Shown: positions 54,292 to 63,321 of the stretch, one piece after another | Layout of the letters: each line of letters starts with the position of its first letter | Numbering within the stretch: position 1 is the first letter of the stretch | Made by a program: the position numbers and the translations under genes | Assembly (NCBI RefSeq): GCF_900105045.1 | Contig: NZ_LT629739.1 | Span: 3,162,001 to 3,226,000, forward strand | Direction of reading: 5' to 3' | Source of the DNA: Brevibacterium picturae | GTDB lineage: Bacteria > Actinomycetota > Actinomycetes > Actinomycetales > Brevibacteriaceae | DNA length: 64,000 bases | The notes under the pieces: model-generated | What the model was told of the DNA's origin: nothing | Database searches by the model: none | Seen by the model: only the letters and a program-made list of their open reading frames with translations

Positions 54292-55142
54292 TGGAGGTCG
54301 GAGGAATCCAGGCTCTGCGTGCCTGGCGGGAACGGCGGTCGGGCTCCGTGTCGCTGGTGCCCACGATGGGTGCTCTGCACTCGGGGCACCAGGCACTGAT
54401 GGACAGGGCCAGAGCGGCTGGGGATTCGGTCGTGACCAGCATCTTCGTCAATCCTCTGCAGTTCGGTACGGACGAGGACTTCTTCCAATACCCGCGTCCC
54501 TTCGAGGCCGACCTGGAAGTCTGCGAGGCCGCCGGCGTGGACTTCGTCTTCGCACCCGCCCTGGGGGAGATGTACCCGGGCGCACCCGAAGTCACCGTAT
54601 CCTCGGGGCGGATGGGTGCGGTGTACGAAGGGGCTGCACGGCCGGGCCACTTCGACGGCGTCCTGACCGTGGTGGCCAAGCTCTTCACCCTGACGGCTCC
54701 GGACTCGGCGGTCTTCGGCCTCAAGGACATCCAACAGTTCTGCCTGGTCAAACGCATGATCACCGATCTCAACTTCGACATCGAGCTGATCGGACTGCCG
54801 GTGGTTCGCGACGAAGACGGCCTGGCCATGTCGAGTCGAAACGAATATCTCGCGCCCGCCGATCGAAGCGCTGCGTTGGCGATACCGCGTGCCCTGGACG
54901 CCGCAGCCCAGGCTGCGGAAGATGGGGCTCCGATTGGAGTTGAGGCTGCTGCTGAAGCAGTGCTCAGCGTCGCTGCCGGGCGGGGAGACCTCGACCTCGG
55001 CTATCTCGGTCTCGTTGATGCGGCGACGTTTCAGCCGTGCTCACTGGACTTCGACGGGCAGGCGCTTCTTCTTGTCTCGGCGAGCGTCGGGGGAACTCAT
55101 CTCATCGATAACGTGCCTCTCGAATTCCACCGCTCTTCGTGA
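54291..55142 (+). CDS. panC: Pantothenate synthetase
   Basis: 283 residues; the start is ATG 54291, which overlaps the panB stop codon (TGATG), or GTG 54288. It joins pantoate and beta-alanine with ATP. Motifs: LVPTMGALHSGHQALM (HIGH-like), SIFVNPLQFGTDEDF, MYPGAPEVTVS, GHFDGVLTVVAKLF, FGLKDIQQFCLVKRM and MSSRNEYL. The 3' end including the stop codon is duplicated just downstream. panD is not visible in the window. Confidence 0.95.
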   Translation: MEVGGIQALRAWRERRSGSVSLVPTMGALHSGHQALMDRARAAGDSVVTSIFVNPLQFGTDEDFFQYPRPFEADLEVCEAAGVDFVFAPALGEMYPGAPEVTVSSGRMGAVYEGAARPGHFDGVLTVVAKLFTLTAPDSAVFGLKDIQQFCLVKRMITDLNFDIELIGLPVVRDEDGLAMSSRNEYLAPADRSAALAIPRALDAAAQAAEDGAPIGVEAAAEAVLSVAAGRGDLDLGYLGLVDAATFQPCSLDFDGQALLLVSASVGGTHLIDNVPLEFHRSS

Positions 55143-55160
55143 CGTCCACCGTTCTTCATG
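55125..55160. repeat. Duplication across the panC stop codon
   Basis: TCCACCGCTCTTCGTGA (ending in the panC TGA) is followed after 2 nt by TCCACCGTTCTTCATGA, a 15 of 17 match with 19-nt period. Confidence 0.7.
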
Positions 55161-55463
55161 AATTCCGAAATGACTCATTCGTCGAGGACGGCGTCTATTT
55201 GGGCGAGGACGACGCTCATTCATCGGCGCCGGGAATGTCGAATGACCATTATATTACCTGTTTGATGCGCAATTGTGACCTGAATATATAAGAATTGTTA
55301 AGGCGCTGAAATACGCGTATGAACGGGTTTGAAAAGACAGCTCCGATTGTTCCATCATTCGATGTCAGACCGCTGTGATCTCTTGTCCTGAGTATCTGTT
55401 GTGAATAGACTCAACATCAGTAACTGAGGAATATAGCGAGTTTATTCGCCGTAGTCGAAGGAG
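55143..55463 (+). other. AT-rich gap upstream of the mechanosensitive-channel-like gene
   Basis: 321 nt without a gene. The part from about 55240 to 55450 is clearly more AT-rich than the surroundings, with blocks such as ATTATATTACC and GAATATATAAG. It probably contains the promoter of the next gene; a GAATAGACT string near 55410 is one -10 candidate. Confidence 0.5.
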
Positions 55464-56927
55464 ATGATGGAAATGCAAATGTCAGACCTGTGGTCAGTTC
55501 TCGCGAAAGTGGGACTGGCAATTCTCATACTTCTCGTCACTTGGATAATTGCGTCGATCGTCAAATGGGCGATCGGCAAATTGGTGATGAAGGTGCCGGC
55601 ATTGCAGCGCGACGGCAATGACGGTCAGCAGATCGGAAAGTCGATCGGACAGATCGGCAGCCTGCTCGTCTGGCTGCTCGGCCTCATCGCTGTTCTGCAG
55701 CTGTTCAACCTCGACCAGGTGCTGAGCCCGCTGCAGGGTCTGCTCGACGGAATCTTCGGCTTCCTGCCCAATATCATCGGCGCCGGAGTCATCTTCTTCA
55801 TCGGCTTCGTCTTCGCGAAGATCGCCAAGCAGCTTGTCCAGACAGCGCTCAACGCTGTGGACCTGACGAAGCTGACATCGAAGTTTCAGTCGCTTGGAGA
55901 TCGCGCCACCGGCGTCGTCGACTCATCGACGGGAACCGCTCCGCAGCAGAACAACATCAATGCCCAGCAGGCCTCCTATGGCCAGCCCCAGCAGGGCCAG
56001 CCCCAGCAGGGCCAGCCAGGCCAGCCCCAGCAGGGCCAGCCAGGTCAGGGCCAGCCGGGGCAGCCGGGGCAGCCGCAGAACCCGAACGCCGAGGCGAATG
56101 CCAAGATCTCATCGCTTGCCGGCAACCTCGTCTTCGGAATCATCATCATCGTCGTGGCGATCTCGGCGCTGCAGGTGCTGGGCATCGCGGCTATCTCGCA
56201 GCCCGCACAGCAGATGCTGCAGCTCTTCCTCAACGCCATTCCGGCTATCATCGCCGCAGGCATCCTGCTGGCCATCGGCGGGGTCATCGCCAAGTTCCTC
56301 GGCAACCTGCTCGAAGAGGTCCTGCGCGGAGTCGGCACGGATCGTGCAGTCGATTCGATCGGAATCGTTCCCGAAGGCACGAGCGCCTCCAGCGTGATCA
56401 CGAAGATCGTGCAGGTTGCGATCATGATCTTCTTCGCGATCATGGCGACTCGCATGCTCGGGTTCCCTGAGATCACGAACATCCTCAACGAGATCCTCGA
56501 CCTCGGCGGCAGCGTCCTCTTCGGCGCTGCGATCATCGCCGCAGGCTTCCTCATTGCGGCTCTCATCGGCAAGTTCATCACGAACTCCCTGGCGAGCAAG
56601 GTGCTGCGCTACTCGGCCATTGCACTCTTCATTGCGATGGGCCTGCGCTACATGGGGCTGGCCGATTCGATCATCAACCTGGCGTTCGGAGCTGTGGTCA
56701 TCGGTGGCGCAGCAGCCGCCGCACTGGCCTTCGGCCTGGGCGGCCGCGATGCCGCAGCCAAGATGCTGGGCAAGGTCGACATCGAAGCCGCTGCCAGCAG
56801 CGACGTTGAGGGGCGGCACGCGAACACCGCCACCGCCGGAAACAGCAGTGCTGATAACAGCGGTGCCGCAGACAGCGGTCCCCGCGGGCCCGAAGGGCGC
56901 GGCCCGGTTCCACCACCGGCCAGCTGA
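55464..56927 (+). CDS. Mechanosensitive-channel-like membrane protein with conserved TM-helix repeats
   Basis: 487 residues with AAGGAG before the start. Two related membrane units (about 10-130 and 225-430) each carry the pattern of CmpX-type proteins: LLVTWIIASIVKWAIGKLV, then FLPNIIGAGVIFFIGFVFAKI in the first and AIPAIIAAGILLAIGGVIAKFLGNLLEEVL in the second. Between them is a cytosolic linker of about 70 residues made of QPQQGQPGQ-type repeats. The C-terminal 50 residues are disordered. Such proteins are thought to respond to membrane tension. Monocistronic, with its own terminator. Confidence 0.8.
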   Translation: MMEMQMSDLWSVLAKVGLAILILLVTWIIASIVKWAIGKLVMKVPALQRDGNDGQQIGKSIGQIGSLLVWLLGLIAVLQLFNLDQVLSPLQGLLDGIFGFLPNIIGAGVIFFIGFVFAKIAKQLVQTALNAVDLTKLTSKFQSLGDRATGVVDSSTGTAPQQNNINAQQASYGQPQQGQPQQGQPGQPQQGQPGQGQPGQPGQPQNPNAEANAKISSLAGNLVFGIIIIVVAISALQVLGIAAISQPAQQMLQLFLNAIPAIIAAGILLAIGGVIAKFLGNLLEEVLRGVGTDRAVDSIGIVPEGTSASSVITKIVQVAIMIFFAIMATRMLGFPEITNILNEILDLGGSVLFGAAIIAAGFLIAALIGKFITNSLASKVLRYSAIALFIAMGLRYMGLADSIINLAFGAVVIGGAAAAALAFGLGGRDAAAKMLGKVDIEAAASSDVEGRHANTATAGNSSADNSGAADSGPRGPEGRGPVPPPAS

Positions 56928-56967
56928 CAAGCAGGCAGTTCGCAACGAACAGTCTCCAGCACTGAAT

Positions 56968-56997
56968 GTGCGGGCCGGGCAGCAGCCCGGCCCGCAC
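56968..56997 (+). terminator. Terminator hairpin after the mechanosensitive-like gene
   Basis: Perfect 13-bp stem GTGCGGGCCGGGC / GCCCGGCCCGCAC with loop AGCA, followed by GTTT; it may serve both converging genes. Confidence 0.85.
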
Positions 56998-57019
56998 GTT
57001 TGGTGTTGGGGAACCGCGA

Positions 57020-57823
57020 CTATACGGGGAGCGCGATGACGGCGATGCCCATGATCACGAGAACCGTGGCGGAGACGGCTTCGATGTAGAAGTCCGTGCT
57101 CCTTCTCTGCAGAGCCTTCGCGGCCATACCGGCGATCAGCGCGAGAACGATTTGGTAGGCCAGCATCAGACCGACCACGACCGAGACCAGCACAACATAG
57201 TCGATGCCGGCCGCCGAGGCGGGCACCAATGTCGGCATCACTGCCAGGAAGAACAGTCCGGCCTTCGGGTTGCTCAACGACGAGATCAGACCCCGACGGT
57301 AGGAGATGACCGACCGCAGCTGCCCCCATGATCTTTTCGCCCCGGCACCAGCCCCGCCTGGGTCGGCACCAGCCCCGCCTGGGTCGGCACCAGCACCGGC
57401 ACCGACTGGGCCGGCAGCGGAACCGGCAGCCACCTCGGCGGCGGTGTCCGTCTTCTCACCGTCGATGAGGTCATCGGTGGCCGCCACGATCTCGCTGACC
57501 TGCCCGCGAGGAGGCTCACCGCGCAGCTCGGATCGGATGCGCAGTGCCTGGCGGGCGGCCAGGACTCCGAGCAGGCACAGGTAGAGTCCGCCGATGATCT
57601 TGAGGATCAGCAGCGCCGACGGGAAGGTTCTCAGCAGTGCCGAGATGCCTGTCAGCGCCGCGATCATCCAGATCGTCATGCCGGTGGCGGAGCCGAGCGA
57701 ATAGATCAGTCCGGCCTTGCGGCGCAGGGCCGAGAGGCGAACGGTGAGGATCGTCTCGGGGCCGGGCGTGACCGCGAGGACGGTTGCGGCTCCGGCGATG
57801 GTGATGAGCTCGGGTCCGGTCAT
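57020..57823 (-). CDS. LysE/RhtB-family amino-acid exporter
   Basis: 267 residues from ATG 57823, behind GAAGGAG. Helices and the LysE pattern are visible: AVTPGPETILTVRLSALRRKAGLIYSLGSATGM, GGLYLCLLGVLAARQALR and the second half SLSNPKAGLFFLAVMPTLVP. Family members are about 205-215 residues; here the cytosolic loop is enlarged by about 55 residues of Gly/Ala/Asp/Pro repeats (GAGADPGGAGADPGG). It probably exports a basic or neutral amino acid. Divergent from a LysR gene, the normal arrangement for LysE-LysG or ArgO-ArgP pairs. Confidence 0.88.
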   Translation of the reverse strand: MTGPELITIAGAATVLAVTPGPETILTVRLSALRRKAGLIYSLGSATGMTIWMIAALTGISALLRTFPSALLILKIIGGLYLCLLGVLAARQALRIRSELRGEPPRGQVSEIVAATDDLIDGEKTDTAAEVAAGSAAGPVGAGAGADPGGAGADPGGAGAGAKRSWGQLRSVISYRRGLISSLSNPKAGLFFLAVMPTLVPASAAGIDYVVLVSVVVGLMLAYQIVLALIAGMAAKALQRRSTDFYIEAVSATVLVIMGIAVIALPV

Positions 57824-58036
57824 GGTGCTCCTTCGGGGACAGCGATCAGGCGTTGGACCTGGTCGAAGCGGGAAATGCGACGCTGCACGATGACGGCCCG
57901 GCAGAAGAACACGAGTCGCAGCGACTCGCACCTGCCGAGCTCTCCCTCAAGTCTGAGGCACGCCGGCGCCACATGACACATCGGGAAAGGCAATCATTTG
58001 CTAACAACCATTCGGGGTTGCCGAATCATCATGGGC

Positions 58037-58042
58037 TACGCT
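58037..58042 (+). promoter_or_regulatory. -10 box for a leaderless lysR mRNA
   Basis: TACGCT, exactly 6 nt before ATG 58049. Upstream at 57990-58001, GCAA-TCAT-TTGC is a small inverted repeat that could be part of a LysR-type site. Confidence 0.45.
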
Positions 58043-58048
58043 GAGGCC

Positions 58049-58951
58049 ATGTGGGATCTCAACCGACTGCGCATCTGGCGGGCCGTCGTGGCCACCGGTT
58101 CCGTAGTCGACGCGGCCAGGAGCCTCAACTACACATCCGCCACGGTCAGCCAGCACATCACGACCCTGCAGAAGGCCGTCGGCGTCCCTCTCTACCGCAG
58201 ATCCGGGCGCGGCATCGAGATCACGGACTTGGGCAAGCGCCTGGCCGAGGAATCCTCTGACGTCTTCACGGGACTGGGACGACTCGATGATCTCGTCGAG
58301 AGCGTGCGCACCGTGAATCGCCCCCGCATGCGCATCGCGGCGTTCACCTCCTTCAACGCGGGCCTGCTGCCGGGGATCATCGAACCGATCGCGGCCGAAC
58401 ACCCGGATATGCGCTTCGACATTCAGCTCAACGAGCCCGCGAAGGTTCGCCGCAGCCATTGCACGATCGAGATCCGCAGCGAGGTCCCGCAGGAGGACGA
58501 AGTTCACCTGCCAGGGATGACGCGCACGGTCCTTTTCGATGACGACTACCGAGTCGTGGTCTCGGACAGGCACCGGTTTGCGAGTCTGAAGTCCGTGCCG
58601 TTCAAGGACCTCGAGGACCAGCGCTGGGTCGACTACGACCTGTGGGCGGGACCGACGAGCAAGGTCGTCGACCTCGCCTGTGCTGCCGCCGGATTCGAAC
58701 CGCGAACCTTCGCGGCCTCGGAGGACGAATTCGCCGCGCTGGCCCTGGTCGCCTCGAATCTCGCGATCACGGTCCTGCCGCGCCTGTCATCGGCGCAGCT
58801 TCGTCAGGGACTGACCGCCGTCGGCCTCAGCGACCCCACGCCCGTGCGCCGAATCGTCATGCATGTGCGTGAGCGCGAGGCCCACCTGCCGCACGTGCGT
58901 TCCTTCGTCACCGCCGCCGAGGCGGTCGTGGCCGATTATCTGGCCCGTTGA
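58049..58951 (+). CDS. LysR-family transcriptional regulator
   Basis: 300 residues from ATG 58049. The HTH is LRIWRAVVATGSVVDAARSLNYTSATVSQHITTLQKAVGVPLYRRSGRGIEIT. The substrate-binding domain follows (RMRIAAFTSFNAGLLPGIIEPIAAEHPDMRFDIQL, DDYRVVVSDRHRFA, NLAITVLPRLSSAQL). It is divergent from the LysE-family exporter, which it likely activates in response to the exported amino acid. Confidence 0.92.
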   Translation: MWDLNRLRIWRAVVATGSVVDAARSLNYTSATVSQHITTLQKAVGVPLYRRSGRGIEITDLGKRLAEESSDVFTGLGRLDDLVESVRTVNRPRMRIAAFTSFNAGLLPGIIEPIAAEHPDMRFDIQLNEPAKVRRSHCTIEIRSEVPQEDEVHLPGMTRTVLFDDDYRVVVSDRHRFASLKSVPFKDLEDQRWVDYDLWAGPTSKVVDLACAAAGFEPRTFAASEDEFAALALVASNLAITVLPRLSSAQLRQGLTAVGLSDPTPVRRIVMHVREREAHLPHVRSFVTAAEAVVADYLAR

Positions 58952-59057
58952 GTGATCGTCGGCTTCGACCGATCCGGAGCGACTTTCAGCCGGTTCTGCC
59001 AGGGGAGACGCACAGTTCCTCATAGTGGGCTGAGTCCCCGGCATCAGGGCGGTGGGA

Positions 59058-59063
59058 TAGGCT
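59058..59063 (+). promoter_or_regulatory. -10 box for a leaderless guaB3 mRNA
   Basis: TAGGCT, exactly 6 nt before the GTG start at 59070. Confidence 0.5.
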
Positions 59064-59069
59064 GTTCGG

Positions 59070-60203
59070 GTGAGTTCTGAAATCGAAATCGGCAAAGGCA
59101 AGCGCGGTCGTCGCGGCTATTCCCTCGACGACATCGCCGTCATCCCTGCTCGGCGCACCAGAGATCCCGAAGACGTCTCGCTGGACTGGCAGATCGACGC
59201 CTACCAGTTCGGCCTTCCCTTCATCGGCGCCCCCATGGACTCGGCCATGTCCCCGGAGACCGTGATCGCCCTGGGCAAGCACGGCGGCTTGGGTGTGCTC
59301 GACCTCGAGGGGCTGTGGACCCGTTACGACGATCCCGCCCCGCTGCTGGCAGAGATCGCCCAGCTGCCTGCGGAGATGGCGACGGCACGGATGCAGGAGC
59401 TCTACTCCGCACCGATCCAGGCCGAACTCATCACGGCCAGGCTCGAACAGATCCGCGAAGCAGGAGTCACCGTTGCCGGTGCCCTGACCCCGCAGCGGAC
59501 CCAGCAGTTCTACAAGACCGTCGTCGATGCCGGAGTCGACATCTTCGTCATCCGCGGCACCACGGTCTCCGCCGAGCATGTGTCCTCGCATGCAGAGCCG
59601 CTCAACCTCAAACAGTTCATCTACGAACTCGACGTTCCCGTCATCGTCGGCGGTGCCGCGACCTACACCGCGGCCCTGCACCTCATGCGCACCGGTGCCG
59701 CCGGTGTCCTCGTCGGCTTCGGCGGGGGAGCCGCGGCAACGACTCGCCGGACCTTGGGCCTCCATGCTCCGATGGCAACCGCGCTCGCCGACGTCCACGC
59801 CGCCCGGCGCGACTACATGGACGAATCCGGCGGCCGCTACGTCCACGTCATCGCCGATGGCGGACTGGGCACCAGCGGCGACATCGTCAAGGCCTTCGGC
59901 GTCGGTGCCGATGCCGTCATGCTCGGCACCGCTCTGGCCCGCTCGACCGAGGCTCCCGGCCGCGGAATGCATTGGGGCGCCGAGGCGCACCACCCCGAGC
60001 TTCCCCGCGGGCATCGTGTGGAGCTGGGAACCGTGGGCAGCCTCGAGCAGGTTCTGTTCGGTCCCGGACGGACCGCGATCGGCGAACTCAACCTGGCCGG
60101 TGCCCTGCGCCGTGCACTCGCGACCACCGGCTATGTGGATCTGAAGGAATTCCAGCGCGTCGACGTCACAGTCTCGCCCTATCAGCCCGGATCGGTGGTT
60201 TGA
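59070..60203 (+). CDS. guaB3: GuaB3-family IMP dehydrogenase-like protein
   Basis: 377 residues from GTG. It is an IMPDH-type TIM barrel without CBS domains: RRGYSLDDIAVIPARRTRDPEDV, GAPMDSAMSPE, DVPVIVGGAATYTAALHLM and HVIADGGLGTSGDIVKAFGVGADAVMLGT. At the place of the IMPDH catalytic Cys loop (GPGSICTTR in guaB at 28544) it has GFGGGAAATTR, without Cys, as in other actinobacterial GuaB3. It probably does not oxidise IMP; in some species related proteins act as GMP reductase. The true substrate is unknown. It heads a run of genes leading to guaA. Confidence 0.9.
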   Translation: MSSEIEIGKGKRGRRGYSLDDIAVIPARRTRDPEDVSLDWQIDAYQFGLPFIGAPMDSAMSPETVIALGKHGGLGVLDLEGLWTRYDDPAPLLAEIAQLPAEMATARMQELYSAPIQAELITARLEQIREAGVTVAGALTPQRTQQFYKTVVDAGVDIFVIRGTTVSAEHVSSHAEPLNLKQFIYELDVPVIVGGAATYTAALHLMRTGAAGVLVGFGGGAAATTRRTLGLHAPMATALADVHAARRDYMDESGGRYVHVIADGGLGTSGDIVKAFGVGADAVMLGTALARSTEAPGRGMHWGAEAHHPELPRGHRVELGTVGSLEQVLFGPGRTAIGELNLAGALRRALATTGYVDLKEFQRVDVTVSPYQPGSVV

Positions 60204-60234
60204 TCTGTTCCGCCTGGCGCTGACCCCCAAATGG

Positions 60235-61191
60235 TTGGGGTCCCTGCTTCTCGTTCTCGTCCTCGTCACGTGCTTCGTCGGTCTGTCCGCATGGCAGGTC
60301 GACCGCGCTCAGCACAAGAATGATGCTGTCGACGCGGCCGACGTCGAGGAGATCGAACCGTTCAACGAAGTCATGGAAGCCCAAGCCCCGATGCCCGGCA
60401 TTCTCGCCGACCAGCGGGTGAGCCTGTCCGGGCACTGGCTTCCGGACAATCAGGTCGTCGTCCCCGGACGCGTTCTGGACGGGGACAAAGGCTACTGGGT
60501 CGTGACGATGTTCGCGCCTGACGGCGCCCGCCTCGGCGCTCCGGCCGGTGCCGATGCCGATGACAAGACCATCGCGATTCCGGTTCTGCGCGGCTTCACC
60601 ACCGATGAGCAGACCGCCATGGAATCCCGCGCGGCTCAGGGCCCGGTCGAGATGAAGGCGCAGATCGGACCCGTTGAGGGCCCGAAGCCCGGCAACTCAC
60701 TTCCCGAGGGCCAGGTGCGCACCGTCTCGACCTCGCAGCTGATCAACCTGTTCCCCGATCTGCTGACCTATTCGGGCTTCCTCATCCCCGAATCGGCAAG
60801 CGGTGAGGCCGCCTCGATCGCGACGGACGGACTGGAATATGTGCCCCCGACGACGACGCGGGAGGAGGGCGGATTCGATCTGCAGTCCGCGGGCTACGCG
60901 ATCGAATGGCTGATCTTCGCCGTCATGGCCCTGTACATGTGGTGGCAGCTGCTGCGCGATGACTTCGTGCGCCGCCGCCTCGGCAGCGACTCCGATACTC
61001 AGGATCCCGCAAGCCCGGTCGAGTATGTTGTCGTCAAGTCTGCGGGCCGGTCCTCGATCGACCCCGAGGTGATGTCGGGGCTGACCGGACTTCCTGCCCA
61101 CAGGCATGGAGCGAAGAAGCCTCGCAGCCGTCGTGGCCGGTCCGCCGACGGCGCCGATTCGACCAATGCCACCCCGACCGAAGGAAACTGA
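60235..61191 (+). CDS. SURF1-family membrane protein
   Basis: 318 residues from TTG 60235. SURF1 proteins have two membrane helices and help assemble haem a3 of cytochrome c oxidase. Helix 1 is at the N-terminus (LLLVLVLVTCFVGLSAWQ) and helix 2 near residue 225-245; GHWLPDNQVVVPGR, GYWVVTMF and VLRGF between them fit the family. The frame stays open upstream through FDLFRLALTPKWLG, which is also typical of SURF1. No ATG, GTG or TTG occurs there; a CTG at 60205, overlapping the region around the guaB3 stop codon, would restore it. The C-terminal 55 residues are basic and disordered. Confidence 0.82.
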   Translation: MGSLLLVLVLVTCFVGLSAWQVDRAQHKNDAVDAADVEEIEPFNEVMEAQAPMPGILADQRVSLSGHWLPDNQVVVPGRVLDGDKGYWVVTMFAPDGARLGAPAGADADDKTIAIPVLRGFTTDEQTAMESRAAQGPVEMKAQIGPVEGPKPGNSLPEGQVRTVSTSQLINLFPDLLTYSGFLIPESASGEAASIATDGLEYVPPTTTREEGGFDLQSAGYAIEWLIFAVMALYMWWQLLRDDFVRRRLGSDSDTQDPASPVEYVVVKSAGRSSIDPEVMSGLTGLPAHRHGAKKPRSRRGRSADGADSTNATPTEGN

Positions 61192-61193
61192 GC

Positions 61194-61631
61194 GTGAGCG
61201 AAGAACCCGAGTCCCTGGATTCCCGCCCCGACTTCGATGACAGCAATGTGTGGAGCGTCAAACGCTTCACCTCGGCTGGCAACGCCATGAAGTTCTATCG
61301 CGTGATGGCCATCATCACCGGAACGATGCTCCTCATCCTCACCGTCGAGATGATCTACAAATACCTCATCGCCGCCGACCCCTCCACGGCCCTGAACTTC
61401 GGGGGCTTCAACCTGGCTGCCGCGATCGCGATCTGCCACGGCTGGTGCTACGTCGTCTACCTCATCGGCTGCTTCTGGCTCAACCAGCAGATGCGCTGGA
61501 CGCTGGGCCGCTATATCGTGTTGGCCCTGGCCGGTGTGGTCCCGGTGATGTCGTTCATCCTCGAGCGTAAGATCCACCGCCAGGTCGAAGCGGAGCTGGA
61601 GGCTGCCGTCGTGGTCGCCCCCAAGAGTTGA
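61194..61631 (+). CDS. DUF3817 membrane protein
   Basis: 145 residues from GTG 61194, 2 nt after SURF1. Three hydrophobic helices are seen: FYRVMAIITGTMLLILTVEMIYKY, AIAICHGWCYVVYLIGCFWL and GRYIVLALAGVVPVMSFILERKIH. HGWxY and the E-R-K-I-H end match DUF3817, found widely in actinobacteria near guaA. Function unknown. Confidence 0.88.
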   Translation: MSEEPESLDSRPDFDDSNVWSVKRFTSAGNAMKFYRVMAIITGTMLLILTVEMIYKYLIAADPSTALNFGGFNLAAAIAICHGWCYVVYLIGCFWLNQQMRWTLGRYIVLALAGVVPVMSFILERKIHRQVEAELEAAVVVAPKS

Positions 61632-61636
61632 TCCCC

Positions 61637-61684
61637 ACCTGAAGAGCTGCTCCGTGACCTGAAGAGCTGAGCACCACCTGAGGT
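61637..61684. repeat. 20-bp period repeat after the DUF3817 gene
   Basis: ACCTGAAGAGCTG at 61637 and 61657, then a decayed third start ACCTGAGG at 61676, between the DUF3817 stop codon and the guaA promoter. Confidence 0.65.
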
Positions 61685-61706
61685 TGGGGGCTGGGTCCCC
61701 GGTGTT

Positions 61707-61712
61707 TAGACT
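61707..61712 (+). promoter_or_regulatory. -10 box for a leaderless guaA mRNA
   Basis: TAGACT, exactly 6 nt before ATG 61719; no ribosome-binding site. Confidence 0.55.
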
Positions 61713-61718
61713 TGGACC

Positions 61719-63299
61719 ATGACGCAAACCCAGAGCACACAGGTGCCTCCTGTCCTCGTGGTCGATTTCGGTGCGCAGTACGCGCAGCTCATCGCCCGCC
61801 GGATCCGCGAGGCCGGACTGTATTCCGAGATCATCGCCCATGACGCACCGGCCGCGGAGTTCGCGGCCAAGAATCCGATCGCCATCGTGCTCTCCGGTGG
61901 TCCTTCGAGCGTCAACGACGAGGCAGCCCCCGGATTCGACACCGCCGTCTTCGACCTGGGCGTGCCCACCATGGGCATCTGCTACGGCTTCCAGCTGATG
62001 TCGACGACCCTCGGCGGCCGTGTGGCCAAAACCGACAAGCGCGAGTACGGCTCGACCCCGCTCACCGTGGCAAGCACCGGTGCTCTGCTGGAGCAGACCC
62101 CGAACAGCTACAAGGTGTGGATGTCCCACGGGGACTCCGTCGCCGAGGCGCCCGCTGACTTCGATGTGCTCGCATCGACCCCGGACACCCCCGTCGCCGC
62201 CTTCGAATGCGCGGCACGCAGGTTCGCCGGAGTGCAGTGGCACCCCGAGGTCCTCCACTCCGAGCACGGGCAGCAGATCCTCGAGAACTTCCTCTTCAAC
62301 GTCGCAGGGCTCGAGGCCGACTGGACGAACGCCTCGGTCATCGACGAACAGATCGACCTCATCCGGCAGCGCGTCGGATCGAAGAATGTCATCTGCGCCC
62401 TGTCCGGCGGAGTCGACTCCTCGGTCGCCGCAGCCCTGGTCCACAAGGCCATCGGTGACCAGCTCACCTGCGTGTTCGTCGATCACGGTCTCCTGCGTGA
62501 GAACGAGCGCGAACAGGTCGAGACCGACTACGTCAACTCGATCGGCGTTCGTCTGGTCACCATCGACGCGCGAGAGCGCTTCCTGTCCGAACTCTCCGGC
62601 GTCGTCGACCCTGAGCTCAAGCGCAAGATCATCGGCCGCGAATTCATCCGGACCTTCGAAGCCGCCGCAGCCGACCTCGTGCTCGAGGCCAAAGACGAAG
62701 GCGCCGAAATCGGATTCCTCGTCCAGGGCACCCTCTACCCCGACGTCGTCGAATCCGGCGGCGGATCCGGAACCGCGAACATCAAGAGCCACCACAATGT
62801 GGGCGGTCTGCCCGATGACATCACCTTCGAGCTCATCGAGCCCCTGCGCACCCTGTTCAAGGACGAGGTCCGCGCCATCGGCCGTGAGCTCGGTGTTCCG
62901 GACGCCATCGTCTCCCGCCAGCCGTTCCCCGGCCCCGGGCTGGGAATCCGCATCATCGGCGAAGTCACGGAGGACCGCCTGTCGATCCTGCGCAGGGCCG
63001 ACGCCATCGCCCGCGAAGAGCTGACCAAGGCCGGCCTCGACGGTGAGATCTGGCAGTGCCCGGTCGTCCTCCTGGCCGACGTCCGCTCGGTCGGCGTCCA
63101 GGGCGACGGACGCACCTACGGCCACCCGGTCGTCCTGCGCCCGGTCTCCAGCGAGGACGCGATGACCGCCGACTGGACTCGCGTTCCCTACGACGTCCTC
63201 TCGGTCATCTCGAACCGCATCACGAACGAGGTCGACGACATCAACAGGGTCGTCCTCGACGTCACCTCCAAGCCTCCGGGCACCATCGAATGGGAATGA
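61719..63299 (+). CDS. guaA: GMP synthase (glutamine-hydrolysing)
   Basis: 526 residues, normal length. It converts XMP to GMP. The amidotransferase domain comes first: [31 protein letters not shown], the catalytic Cys in [10 protein letters not shown] and GVQWHPEV. The ATP-pyrophosphatase P-loop [15 protein letters not shown] and the dimerisation domain with [13 protein letters not shown] and the terminal KPPGTIEWE follow. Works with guaB at 28544 and lies downstream of guaB3. Confidence 0.98.
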   Translation: MTQTQSTQVPPVLVVDFGAQYAQLIARRIREAGLYSEIIAHDAPAAEFAAKNPIAIVLSGGPSSVNDEAAPGFDTAVFDLGVPTMGICYGFQLMSTTLGGRVAKTDKREYGSTPLTVASTGALLEQTPNSYKVWMSHGDSVAEAPADFDVLASTPDTPVAAFECAARRFAGVQWHPEVLHSEHGQQILENFLFNVAGLEADWTNASVIDEQIDLIRQRVGSKNVICALSGGVDSSVAAALVHKAIGDQLTCVFVDHGLLRENEREQVETDYVNSIGVRLVTIDARERFLSELSGVVDPELKRKIIGREFIRTFEAAAADLVLEAKDEGAEIGFLVQGTLYPDVVESGGGSGTANIKSHHNVGGLPDDITFELIEPLRTLFKDEVRAIGRELGVPDAIVSRQPFPGPGLGIRIIGEVTEDRLSILRRADAIAREELTKAGLDGEIWQCPVVLLADVRSVGVQGDGRTYGHPVVLRPVSSEDAMTADWTRVPYDVLSVISNRITNEVDDINRVVLDVTSKPPGTIEWE

Positions 63300-63321
63300 T
63301 TCTGGTCCCCGACCACAACTC

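Noticed and set aside
55970..56090. CRISPR-like or non-coding repeat
   Set aside because: The repeats are in frame and code for a Gln/Pro/Gly linker in a membrane protein.
60999..63125. 708-codon open frame opposite SURF1 end, DUF3817 and guaA
   Set aside because: It crosses three real genes in antisense and has shadow-like composition.
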